From: Candidatus Hydrogenedentota bacterium
Lineage (GTDB): Bacteria; Hydrogenedentota; Hydrogenedentia; Hydrogenedentales; JAEUWI01
Direction of reading: 5' to 3'
Assembly (NCBI GenBank): GCA_016182605.1
Contig: JACPGE010000020.1
Coordinates: 1 to 33,002, forward strand
Length of the DNA: 33,002 bases
The notes beneath the pieces were generated by a model. The model was not told the origin of the DNA. It worked only from the letters and a program-made list of their open reading frames with translations, and did no database searches. The position numbers were made by a program, and so were the translations under genes. Shown here piece by piece: positions 9,801-17,717 of the stretch. Numbering within the stretch: position 1 is the stretch's first letter; each line of letters opens with the position of its first letter.

Positions 9801-12637
9801 ATCGCACGGCCCCCTTCGGCGGGAGCAGCAGACATTCCAAGTGCGATGTTCGCGGGCAACAATGGCAGTTGGAGGTTGCCGGAGACGGCGCGGCCACCCA
9901 ATTCGAAGACGCGCCCCACCAGCGTCGCCGCCATGGGCGAGGTGGCCGGTGCCGGGGCTGTGTATTTGAAGGCGAACGTGCTGATACCGTTCGCGTCCGT
10001 TTCGCCTTCGCCCAGTTGCACCGCGTCGGGAACAAATTCCGAATCGTTCTCGAAGCGGTACGCCTTCCAGTTCGCCGTCTCCAGGGCCTTACGCTGCAAC
10101 AAGACCAGCCCTTCCGTCTGTCGCCCAGACGCCGGCGATCCAAAAAGGTGCTCCGCTTTGAGTGAAATGGTGTAGTCCGTATTCGCTTTCAGGACCTTGG
10201 CATCCACGGATACCGTGGACTTGAGGCGGTTGGGCACGAACTCTTCCAGATTGAACAAATAGGCGCCAATGGGCTCCGCCGTGCCCGGTGTCATCAAGCG
10301 CACGGTGTACTTGCCAGTGGGGTAGGCCTTCTGTGTCGCCAAATCCAGACCGCCTGTGCCCATCGCGGAAAGCGTCGTGGCTTGAGAGAGTAGCGGCTTT
10401 CCATTGGGCTTGAGCACATCCACCAAGAGCGGTACATTGGCAACGGCATCACCATAGTTCTGGCGGACGAGCCAGCGCAGGTGCGCAGTCTCACCCGGCC
10501 TGTAGAGATCACGATCGGCATAGAGAAAGGCATCGTATTTGTCCCGGCCATAGGGAGACATGTCGGAGGCGAAGGCAACGCCTTCCTCTTCGCGCGGTTC
10601 AAGTTCGAGGAAGGTGTAGTCGTCCTGATACTGCACCACAACGACGCGCGGTGTTCCCAGGCGTTTCTCGAAGGCGTTGAACTGAACGATACCCTGTTCG
10701 CTGGTCTGGGCCTGGCCCATAAGCTGGTTCTTCGTCGAGAAAACCTGTACCTCCGCCTGGGCCAGCGGCACCAGTGAATAAAGATCATGCGCGAAGAGCA
10801 CCAATCCATCGTCCTGCCAATGGGAAAGCAGGCCGATATTGGTCCACAGCATGACCTTCGTTGCCGTGCGGTAGCCTTCATTCGTACGGGCTTCCAGGCA
10901 GAAGACCCCCTTCTTGTCCGCGGGAAAGAGGGCATCGAGGTCGATCGTGTCGCTGGTAAGCTGGTCCAGCTTAATGGCGAGCGGCACCTCCTTGGTTGCC
11001 ACTTCCTCGCTCCAGGATTGGATGAGGTAGTCTCCGCCGTCGCCGTTGTTCAGGCCCGAGAGGGCCACGGCGATATTGGAGGGGAACAGCCGGTGCAACT
11101 TCAGTTCCGCCGACTTCAGGTTGCGCGATTCGAGGGAGAGGGTGAGACCGGGCCGGCGCGGGAAGTAGTACTTGCCCTCCTGGCCAAATCCAAGATAGGA
11201 CGAGAGTTCGTCGATGGTGTCGCTGAACACAATGGGCTCGGAGAGGGTCGAACCCTGCCCGTGTTTAAGCCCTGCGGCCACGTTAAAATTGTAGGTGGTT
11301 TTCGAGCGGTACGAACCATAGACGGCGTACTGGCCAGAATAGACCATTTCGACACGCTGGTCTTCCAATGCCGGGGATACCGTCAAGAGCTTGCGCAGGC
11401 TTTCCAGATCCACCGCCTCCGAGAAATAGATATGGTAGGCCATGCCCTGGCGTCCATGATCTTCCCACCAGTTCGATTGCAGCGTGAGGGGCTGCACGTA
11501 GCCGTAGAGGTCGCTTTCGTAGTCCGCGGCCATACTGAGTCCATACTCGCCCTTCAAACCGGACGCGATCTTCACGTGAAACTTCAGGCCGTTGGGCCGC
11601 TCACTCATGTTCAACGTTGACTTCATAATGAGGGTGTGCTGCTCGCCCTCATTTTTCTCCACCGTTACCGGCACAGTCTCGTTTGTGTCCGTATCCAGCA
11701 CGGAGAGCTGCGCAAGCAAGTCTTCCGGCGTCACGTCGGCGTTGAATTGCACAGAGATGGTCTGCACGGTTTCGCCGGCATCGAGCACATTCATGCCGAG
11801 CACCTGAAGGGATTCATTGACCGGATAGCTAAAGGTGGCTTCCGAAGCGGTGCTGAAAAAGCCGGTGGTATCGATCAGACCGCCCACCACGGTGACCTTT
11901 ACCGGCCAACGCTCGTTTTTCTCCAGGGCGATCCGGCAAGTATTCGGATTAAAGCCGCTGTCCACCGTGAAGGGAACTGCGGTACCATCGGGTCCCGTGA
12001 CACGCACCATGGCGGGCAGGGTGTTCAGGGACACGGGCATATTAAATGCCAAGGCCAGATCCGTTCGGCCTTCCACCTCTTCCGCCAGATACAGGCGTTC
12101 CGCGGTAAACGCCGTGCGCGCGAAAGCCATCCGCTGTTGCTCCGGGGCCACGGCCTTGCCCGCTGCGGAGCGCAACTCAGGATTTAATTTCACCTCGTAG
12201 ACCGGATTCGAGTTCGGCTGCGGCAAGCGAATCGAAATGTAATTCTCTCCGAGGGCAATGGACTCGGCCACATCGGGCATCACCGTTGCAGGAGCCGGTG
12301 TGGATCCGTCGGTGCCCGGAGACAGCACAATCTGGTCGTCGAAGAAGATGACGATCTGATTGTCCAAGAAGTCCCCCTTCAACGGCACGGTCCCGATCAC
12401 GTTCAAGCCAATGGGAGGAGGCGGGGGCGTGGGGGAGGGTGGGGCCATCCCGGGGGCAGCCGCTTCAGGCGCGGTGCCGGGGGAAGCGGGAGCCGCCACG
12501 GGGGACGATTCCGGGGAGCCCGGCGCTGTGGCGGGGCCCTCGCAGGAAAGGGAGCAGAGGCTGCCCGCCACAGCCATGGCCACCAGCAGCAGATTCCAGG
12601 GGGCCACCATGCGATTTCCACCACGATTCTTTGCCAT
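6851..12637 (-). CDS. yfhM: Bacterial alpha-2-macroglobulin, thioester type (YfhM-like)
   Basis: 1928 aa from the ATG at 12637. The frame is open to 12724 but this start gives a signal sequence (LLLVAMAVAGSLCSLSC). The cysteine and the following Ser/Pro/Ala-rich linker suggest a lipoprotein, although the lipobox (SLSC) is imperfect. Repeated macroglobulin beta-domains follow. A bait-region segment is expected before the complement-like domain containing YPYGCVEQ: Cys1478 and Gln1481 form the internal thioester that traps proteases covalently. The alpha/alpha thioester domain continues (DGGLSFWPGAQ), then a C-terminal domain. Known role: periplasmic protease trap protecting the envelope after breach, partner of PBP1C, which repairs peptidoglycan. 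The gene overlaps pbpC by one base with the ATG start (four with GTG). Its leader holds a small hairpin (12655-12671, CGGCGG/CCGCCG). No clear promoter is seen, though a TGCTATACC extended -10-like site lies upstream. Confidence 0.93.
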   Translation of the reverse strand: MAKNRGGNRMVAPWNLLLVAMAVAGSLCSLSCEGPATAPGSPESSPVAAPASPGTAPEAAAPGMAPPSPTPPPPPIGLNVIGTVPLKGDFLDNQIVIFFDDQIVLSPGTDGSTPAPATVMPDVAESIALGENYISIRLPQPNSNPVYEVKLNPELRSAAGKAVAPEQQRMAFARTAFTAERLYLAEEVEGRTDLALAFNMPVSLNTLPAMVRVTGPDGTAVPFTVDSGFNPNTCRIALEKNERWPVKVTVVGGLIDTTGFFSTASEATFSYPVNESLQVLGMNVLDAGETVQTISVQFNADVTPEDLLAQLSVLDTDTNETVPVTVEKNEGEQHTLIMKSTLNMSERPNGLKFHVKIASGLKGEYGLSMAADYESDLYGYVQPLTLQSNWWEDHGRQGMAYHIYFSEAVDLESLRKLLTVSPALEDQRVEMVYSGQYAVYGSYRSKTTYNFNVAAGLKHGQGSTLSEPIVFSDTIDELSSYLGFGQEGKYYFPRRPGLTLSLESRNLKSAELKLHRLFPSNIAVALSGLNNGDGGDYLIQSWSEEVATKEVPLAIKLDQLTSDTIDLDALFPADKKGVFCLEARTNEGYRTATKVMLWTNIGLLSHWQDDGLVLFAHDLYSLVPLAQAEVQVFSTKNQLMGQAQTSEQGIVQFNAFEKRLGTPRVVVVQYQDDYTFLELEPREEEGVAFASDMSPYGRDKYDAFLYADRDLYRPGETAHLRWLVRQNYGDAVANVPLLVDVLKPNGKPLLSQATTLSAMGTGGLDLATQKAYPTGKYTVRLMTPGTAEPIGAYLFNLEEFVPNRLKSTVSVDAKVLKANTDYTISLKAEHLFGSPASGRQTEGLVLLQRKALETANWKAYRFENDSEFVPDAVQLGEGETDANGISTFAFKYTAPAPATSPMAATLVGRVFELGGRAVSGNLQLPLLPANIALGMSAAPAEGGRAIEVFAAAINADESPADLTKVSVTLEREEWNYYVRRYYSGYEPRWSKQYAEVSTHEVSLSAGKGSVVIPVPESYGYFRVRVNSTETPMFSSTSFYAYGTSIQMVDPSRPSLLKIALDKESYSAGETAQVRVESPFDGQGILVLQGEKLYTMVPVTIANGAGLAEIPITEEFFPNVWIEVTVVHAIQEGKAQVYPFSSAAAIPLKVNSPTRSIAVTFPDLPQEVRPAGDMQVRIETRDAGGTPVAAEITVAAVDEGIHSITSYKSPAPFDWLARFRKPDYRRTHYYDKVAYDFEAPRIGGDGDLAARIGAAQESWIRPVSLWTGVVQTDSEGKALVSLPIPEFTGQLRLVAVAASGTGAGAQSANFFVRRPYMMRTSLPRFVLPGDRFTSKVVLFNHSDAPCKVRVNWIASGALEATEGSHEVEITAKGEVSFDAVLAARDALGQGGILWEAVITDGAGAALERLVENDPLPVNPPAVYQTRHESAVVNAGETHQFNNTFFVENEQSGTEITVSANPLTRLSAALKDLVGYPYGCVEQTVSRLMPMYLLRQSEAVAQTAMPMKEPIGNYIQAGIARLFAMQASDGGLSFWPGAQTSSPYGSVYALHFLTMVKRDKSYALPEESFKDLQNYVRQFAYSSGMNAGADMYTRVYALFDLAMDGDLQSIQQIERFDDVAMPRAARYLLAGALAMSSQDTDRVKLYLAKAVSESPVTEAYGTTFGSTSRDTAVELLMLQRSGGDPSLVAEKANELLAFVEGAAYRSTQETAFAVAALSDYLANITTNPDQASAQIVAPGEPGSVAGLGVFTHAHAGPGGVYTVTNTGQSPIYVNVTRKGVPQQVESGAIKEGMALQRTLYTRAGEKAEATTYSRGDSFVVELALMPENAVEYVALSDLLPAGFEIENARLEADAALGDRFKDAAVPSYLEIRDDRIVAAFDALEPGTHRFYYVVRAVTPGKFTSPGAYAECMYDATKRASTEAGVLEVSP

Positions 12638-12799
12638 GATGCGTTCTTTCTGTACGGCGGACACACCGCCGGAATAGGTAGGTATAGCATAACGGCAAGT
12701 TGGGTGCGCAATCCACCATGACATCCACCACGACTGTCTGGCCGTGCTGCCAGAATCCGATACTCCGCTACGCCGTGCCGTGGCCGGCCATATCGCCCT

Positions 12800-14674
12800 C
12801 TACCGCAGGAACCCGGCGTTGAAATTCCCCACGGCCTCGCTGGTGCGCAACGCACGATCGTAAACCCGCAGGCCGCGCACGACAGCGCCCAGCTTCATGA
12901 CCGGTGCGCCGTTTGCGCCGCGAAACGTGGGGCTGAAGCGACCCCACCCGAACTGGCGCGATTCACCGCCATCACACAACACCCCATTTACCACGAAAGT
13001 GATGATCTTGGGCCCGCCGTCGACGGTAATAACCACGTGGTGCATGCCCTTCAGGGCGATGCCGCCGGGATCCGATTCCCAGACCACTTCTTGACGGCCG
13101 TCGTTCATGACCAGGCGCACCGCGCCGCCGGCCACCGCCGAGACCAGAATACCTTTTCCGGACGCGTCACGGGTGTCCAGCAGGGCCTCACCGGTCTGGC
13201 CCTCCGCATTCAGCCAGAGATCCAGACTGAACCCCGCACGCAGATCCTTCACGCCATGATCGGGCCGCTTGCCATCCCGTGCGAGGAACTCGGGCAATAG
13301 GGGCATGGGCACCTCGCCCGGCATCGGTAGGCTGCCCGTAACATCGAGCACCCGTCCGGCTTCGGCGACGGTACGATTATCAAATTGCTCGAAGAGCCCG
13401 TCTATGATCGCCTGCGGAATTTCGTGCACCCGTCCCACGTGTTTCTGGGTTTCCGTGACGAAAAATCGCCCGTCTTCTTCGAGCAGATCGGGGTAGCTCA
13501 TCCGGATAAAAGGATCGTCGTCGTAAAGCAGGATCTCGGGCTGGGTCCACACCAGCACTTTTCCCGACGGGGTATCCCGCTCTTCCCCCGCCATCAGCCA
13601 GGCCGGATTGCGATCGTTGTAGGGACCGCCGGCCCCGGGCGCCTCCGCCATCGCACGTATCGCCGCGCCGCCGTGGTTGTGAAACCAGTAGAGGAACTTG
13701 CCGTTGGCGCAGCGCCACACGAAGTTCGCCGCGCGCGGGTGTTTGATGCGTTTCCCGTCCACAGCGTAGGTCGCATAGGCGGGCTCGCTCCAGGTGTGGC
13801 CACCGTCGCGGCTGTAGGCGCATGCGGGCCAGCCGTCCACCGTGCGATAGATGCAATAGAGGGATCCATCGCTCAACGGAACGATACTCTGCTCTTCCGC
13901 GACGCGACCGCCGCCGGGTGGCGTCCGCAGGCCCACATCGCCATCGGGCAGGGTCTCGAAAACGAGTTTCTCCGGATCCGCTTCGGTCAGAATGTTGCTG
14001 CTGGCGAAGAAGGCGCCCTCCGATTGGGCGAAAAATCCTGGGCCCATGGCGCCCACCTTATGAATCACCATGATCGCGCGATCCCCCAGGATCACCGGCT
14101 TGCCCACGTTCCAGAAGAAGCGCAGCGCGCCCCCATAAACATTGTTCCGGTCGCATTCGAATTCCCGGATGGGCGCCTCGTAACGCGCACCGGACCAGCT
14201 TCGTCCGTGATCGTCGCTAAACTTGAAGACGTAGTGGCCCAGCGAATCGACCCGCTTGTAGACCCCGCCGTCCTCCCGCTTCACTTCCGCAACGCGATCG
14301 GTGTTGTGGTTGTAGAAGGCGTAGACGCGGCCCCCCGGCGCCTTGAGCAGCACGGCATAGGCCGATTCCGGACCCGAGGCGGGCTCGATGTCGACAAGGT
14401 CGCTCCACGTGCGGCCCTGATCCGTGCTGCGCATGGAAACCACGTGTTGCCCCGGTGCGCCTTCCGCGCCAGGCCCGGTGGTAATCACACAGAGCCACGC
14501 GCCGTCCTCCGTCTTTACGACATAGGGCTGATCGGCATAGCCTTCGCTCGGAATGTTCCAGCCATTGGTGAGATGCCGCGGATCCGGCGCCACCGACGGT
14601 TCTGCCCACAGCATCAGCGGCGCAAGACAGAGGACCGCCAGCACGCGCCAGGTTCGAGTCTGTAGTCTGTTCAC
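12800..14674 (-). CDS. Secreted sialidase-like (BNR) protein with LamG-type C-terminus
   Basis: 624 aa from a GTG at 14674. This start is preferred over the ATG at 14692 because AAAAGGAG lies six bases before the GTG and the product then begins MNRLQTRTWRVLAVL, a proper signal peptide ending near LWA-EP. Residues about 40-410 are a six-bladed sialidase-type propeller with three visible Asp boxes: STDQGRTW, SDDHGRSW and SRDGGHTW. Residues about 440-620 look like a concanavalin-A/LamG fold (FSLDLWLNAEGQTGEALLDT, MHHVVITVDG, GLRVYDRAL), common as a carbohydrate-binding end. Such proteins hydrolyse or bind terminal sugars; true sialidase activity is unproven because the arginine triad was not assigned. 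It lies between the lyase-like gene (180 bp upstream) and the macroglobulin (162 bp downstream) on the same strand. Confidence 0.85.
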   Translation of the reverse strand: MNRLQTRTWRVLAVLCLAPLMLWAEPSVAPDPRHLTNGWNIPSEGYADQPYVVKTEDGAWLCVITTGPGAEGAPGQHVVSMRSTDQGRTWSDLVDIEPASGPESAYAVLLKAPGGRVYAFYNHNTDRVAEVKREDGGVYKRVDSLGHYVFKFSDDHGRSWSGARYEAPIREFECDRNNVYGGALRFFWNVGKPVILGDRAIMVIHKVGAMGPGFFAQSEGAFFASSNILTEADPEKLVFETLPDGDVGLRTPPGGGRVAEEQSIVPLSDGSLYCIYRTVDGWPACAYSRDGGHTWSEPAYATYAVDGKRIKHPRAANFVWRCANGKFLYWFHNHGGAAIRAMAEAPGAGGPYNDRNPAWLMAGEERDTPSGKVLVWTQPEILLYDDDPFIRMSYPDLLEEDGRFFVTETQKHVGRVHEIPQAIIDGLFEQFDNRTVAEAGRVLDVTGSLPMPGEVPMPLLPEFLARDGKRPDHGVKDLRAGFSLDLWLNAEGQTGEALLDTRDASGKGILVSAVAGGAVRLVMNDGRQEVVWESDPGGIALKGMHHVVITVDGGPKIITFVVNGVLCDGGESRQFGWGRFSPTFRGANGAPVMKLGAVVRGLRVYDRALRTSEAVGNFNAGFLR

Positions 14675-14854
14675 GTGCTGCTCCTTTTCCATGCGGCGCG
14701 CTCAGCCCCGCCGCGTCCGGTACGGCGCCACTGTTCCAGTGGCTGTACTTCCATGAGACTGCCTTTTCGCATCCCTGATTTTGCTTGCACTACCATCAAT
14801 ACTATAGAACATTATGGAAGCGGTTCATGTAGCACAAATCCGTAGAGATTCCGC

Positions 14855-17680
14855 TTATGGATTTGTCTCCACCACCGGCCCTTCTGCTTCGGCGCTTAAG
14901 CCGTGTTTCTCCAGATAAGCGCAGAGCCACGGCGTCTGCCAGAACAGCTCCAGCGCAGTATGCCAGGTCCCGGTCTGGCACCACGCGTCCCATTGCTGCT
15001 TCGCCGCGTCGAGAAAGAAGGTATCGCCCGTCAACTCATGCGCCGCAAAGAGAGCGGGCAAGACCTGCAACGCGAATTCGGGCTTGGCCTCCTGGCGTGG
15101 CGCGGGGGAGTAGTAGGCCGCCTGCGCCGGATCGTCCCACGCGATCTGCTCACAGATGAATCCTTCTGCGAGCGCCACCAGAAGTTGCGCGGCCTGCACA
15201 TCGCCGGTTTCCATATACCAGCGGTAGAGGGGCTCGGCAAGCTGCATCGACATCCAAGGCACGCCCGCGCGGTAGGACTCCGATCCGAAGACCTCGCTCC
15301 AGACCCCGCGCCGCATGTCGGCGATCCCCAGCATCGCCTGAATGCGCGCTGTGCCCTCATCGAGCCACACAGGTTCCTCGCTCTGATCGTAGGCGTTGTA
15401 GATGGCGTCCATCGGCCCGGCGTGATGGCGGCTGCCGAGATGGCGCAGACCGGCCTTCGTGCGCCGGCAAAATTCCGCCGTCCCGAGCAGTGCATCCCGC
15501 GCCGCCGTGTCCCCGGTCAGGCTGTAGTAGAGCGCCAGCCCGCTCGTGCGCAATGCGGGATTCCAGGGCGGACCCACATGGTTCTGGCCGGGTCCGTGCA
15601 TGGCGCCGGCCCAGTCGTTGCCGGGCACGTCTGCATGGATGTACACCACATCAAGCACATGTCCGGCCAGGTCGCAGGCGCGGTCAAACCAGGCCCGATC
15701 GCCGGAGAGCAACCAGGCCGCCAGCAGACTTCCGAGGCGATCATTGTAGTTGTTCGCCCAACTGTCGGGCTGCGCCAGGTGGCGCGTGCCGGGGAAGTGG
15801 CGCAATCCGCTTTCAAAGCCCAAATCCTGCCAGGATTTTCCTGCGTATTGCGCCGTGAGCGGCCCCATAATCGCGGGCATCGCCGCAACGGTGGCCGCGG
15901 GACCGACCGCGCTCGTGCCTGCGACGTACGCCGCATTGATCAGGAGGGGAGGCGATTGCACACTCTTGCCGAACGCGACGGGGTCGACCCGATCCAGCGC
16001 GAGCCAGATTTCGTGGGTTTTCGCCTCCCCGGGCGTGAAGATAACCGGCACGCTGCCGCCCGCCACGACATCAACCTCCAGGGCCTCCTTGTTGATGGTG
16101 ATGCGCTTCGGATAGAGCGGCGCAAAATTGCGTATCACCACGGCCCCGTGTTCCCACGCAGGCACAACAAGCGTATCCGCAACAGGTTCGCCGTTCACCG
16201 TCGCCGCGCCCGCATCGCGCTGTTCGATGGTGCAGGGGAGTTCCACTTCGCCCGCACCCACGCGGAGCACCCCTGGCGGTGTGGCAAAGGGCAGCAACAG
16301 GGCCAGCGACGACACGGCCAGCGCATCGTTCTCCGTGTTTATCAGACGAAAGTTGCCTTTCAGCCAGGGCATTCCATCAAAACTGGTGAGGGCCAGGGAG
16401 AATTGACCGTAGCTGCGCATCGAAGCTTCCAGGGTGCCTTCCAGAAGCACCGTCGTGGAGAAGGGGCCGTCTTCCTGCGCCTGAACGACGCTGGGAACGG
16501 CTTCGAGCGATTCTCCCTGAACCACGGCACGCACCCGCAACTCGGAGAAGCGCGGCACGTTTCTGTATTGCAGCGTATGGGGAAAGTTTCCCAACGGGGC
16601 TTCATAAGAGATACCGGCAGACTTCACCCGCACGCCCGTTGGGGATGCTTCCGCCTCCATACCTCCAGGAGCGCGCGCCTCGTCCCTTGCGAACGCAAGC
16701 ACCGCTACGTCCCCGTTCGGCGCCGCCATATCCACCTGAAGCCAACGCACCGTGCCATCGCGCCAGGTGTTGAGCACGCGTTTCTGGGTGTAGATCGCCT
16801 TTCCCTCTGCCGTTTGAAATCGAATATCACCCGGATCGCTCACGGCGCCCTCCGGCAACGGGATGCCCATATGCAGCGGGAAGCCAGGTTCCAGCCGGGG
16901 GCCACCCAAATCAAGACGAAAGCGCACCTTGTCCGGTGCCGCCTTGCCTTCCGGTTCGGGTGCGGGCCATCGCTCCCTGTGCGCGGCTGCCATACGCTGT
17001 TGTGAAGGCCGCCCTTCCGGACTCGGCGTCACGTCGCCCGTATGCAGGGTGAGGTCGCCCCAGAAGACGGAGGTCCGGAAGCTGTATGCGCTGGCGTCGT
17101 TCTCCCGTGACGTTCCAAAATCCGGATGCCGGTAATAATCTTCCGGCAGCAGCACGGTGGAGGGCGTGTCGTCAAAGACCAGCAGGCCCAGGCGAAAGCG
17201 TTGCCCGGGGTGCACCGGCAAGGCCACGCACTCCATGGCTGGCGTGCCCGGCGCAACGGCGTCGGCCACGTCCCGGTTCCAGATCACTTCGTTGTCCACG
17301 AGGACGCGTTTGAAACGGTGCCCGATGAAACCCTGTGCCTCCAGGGTTCCTGCGTCCGGATCCGGTTTCACCCCGTGGTAATCGTCGGATTGGTAGAAGG
17401 AAAGGAAGATGGGCTCCTGCCAGGATTCCGGAATCGTGATCGTGCGCCAAGCCAGGGAAAAATTGCCCGCTTCACTGGCGCTCCAGGGGTGGTGCATGGC
17501 GAGCAGGGCGCGGTGGTCGCTTCGGGCCTTCCACGGGCCCACCGCCTCCAGACGCCAGTCCTGCTTCACGTCGAGATACGCTATATTGGAGGCCCCGTTG
17601 GAGATCAGGGGAAAAAGCAGGGATACCAGCATCCATCCGGCCCTCGGCCCATGCCAGTGATTCCTGCGCCTGCTCAGCAC
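14855..17680 (-). CDS. PcRGLX/YetA-like RIFT-barrel protein (exo-rhamnogalacturonan lyase type)
   Basis: About 941 aa from a GTG at 17680. The frame is open to 17809 but would overlap the preceding gene; the GTG gives MLSRRRN...WMLVSLLFPLIS, a signal peptide with a basic start. Residues about 35-215 look like a beta-sandwich. Around residues 250-320 is the RIFT-barrel signature: RLDLGGPRLEPGFPLHMGIP, LPEGAVSDP, then TWRDGTVRWLQVD. A middle beta domain follows, and the last ~370 residues are alpha-helical with RHLGSRHHAGPMDAIYNAYD, consistent with an alpha/alpha toroid. This order is that of PcRGLX (polysaccharide lyase family 26) and YetA. The reaction would be beta-elimination of pectin-like chains, but the active site was not verified and the substrate is inference. 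The gene starts 37 bp after the membrane sulfatase-fold gene and is probably co-transcribed. Confidence 0.8.
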   Translation of the reverse strand: MLSRRRNHWHGPRAGWMLVSLLFPLISNGASNIAYLDVKQDWRLEAVGPWKARSDHRALLAMHHPWSASEAGNFSLAWRTITIPESWQEPIFLSFYQSDDYHGVKPDPDAGTLEAQGFIGHRFKRVLVDNEVIWNRDVADAVAPGTPAMECVALPVHPGQRFRLGLLVFDDTPSTVLLPEDYYRHPDFGTSRENDASAYSFRTSVFWGDLTLHTGDVTPSPEGRPSQQRMAAAHRERWPAPEPEGKAAPDKVRFRLDLGGPRLEPGFPLHMGIPLPEGAVSDPGDIRFQTAEGKAIYTQKRVLNTWRDGTVRWLQVDMAAPNGDVAVLAFARDEARAPGGMEAEASPTGVRVKSAGISYEAPLGNFPHTLQYRNVPRFSELRVRAVVQGESLEAVPSVVQAQEDGPFSTTVLLEGTLEASMRSYGQFSLALTSFDGMPWLKGNFRLINTENDALAVSSLALLLPFATPPGVLRVGAGEVELPCTIEQRDAGAATVNGEPVADTLVVPAWEHGAVVIRNFAPLYPKRITINKEALEVDVVAGGSVPVIFTPGEAKTHEIWLALDRVDPVAFGKSVQSPPLLINAAYVAGTSAVGPAATVAAMPAIMGPLTAQYAGKSWQDLGFESGLRHFPGTRHLAQPDSWANNYNDRLGSLLAAWLLSGDRAWFDRACDLAGHVLDVVYIHADVPGNDWAGAMHGPGQNHVGPPWNPALRTSGLALYYSLTGDTAARDALLGTAEFCRRTKAGLRHLGSRHHAGPMDAIYNAYDQSEEPVWLDEGTARIQAMLGIADMRRGVWSEVFGSESYRAGVPWMSMQLAEPLYRWYMETGDVQAAQLLVALAEGFICEQIAWDDPAQAAYYSPAPRQEAKPEFALQVLPALFAAHELTGDTFFLDAAKQQWDAWCQTGTWHTALELFWQTPWLCAYLEKHGLSAEAEGPVVETNP

Positions 17681-17717
17681 CGTTTCACCGCCCCGGCCAC
17701 AGCCTGATGCGCCCTGT

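Noticed and set aside
14903-17005. 700-codon open frame on the plus strand opposite the lyase-like gene
   Set aside because: It has no family motif, signal peptide or good ribosome-binding site and mirrors the codon pattern of a clearly real gene in high-GC DNA.
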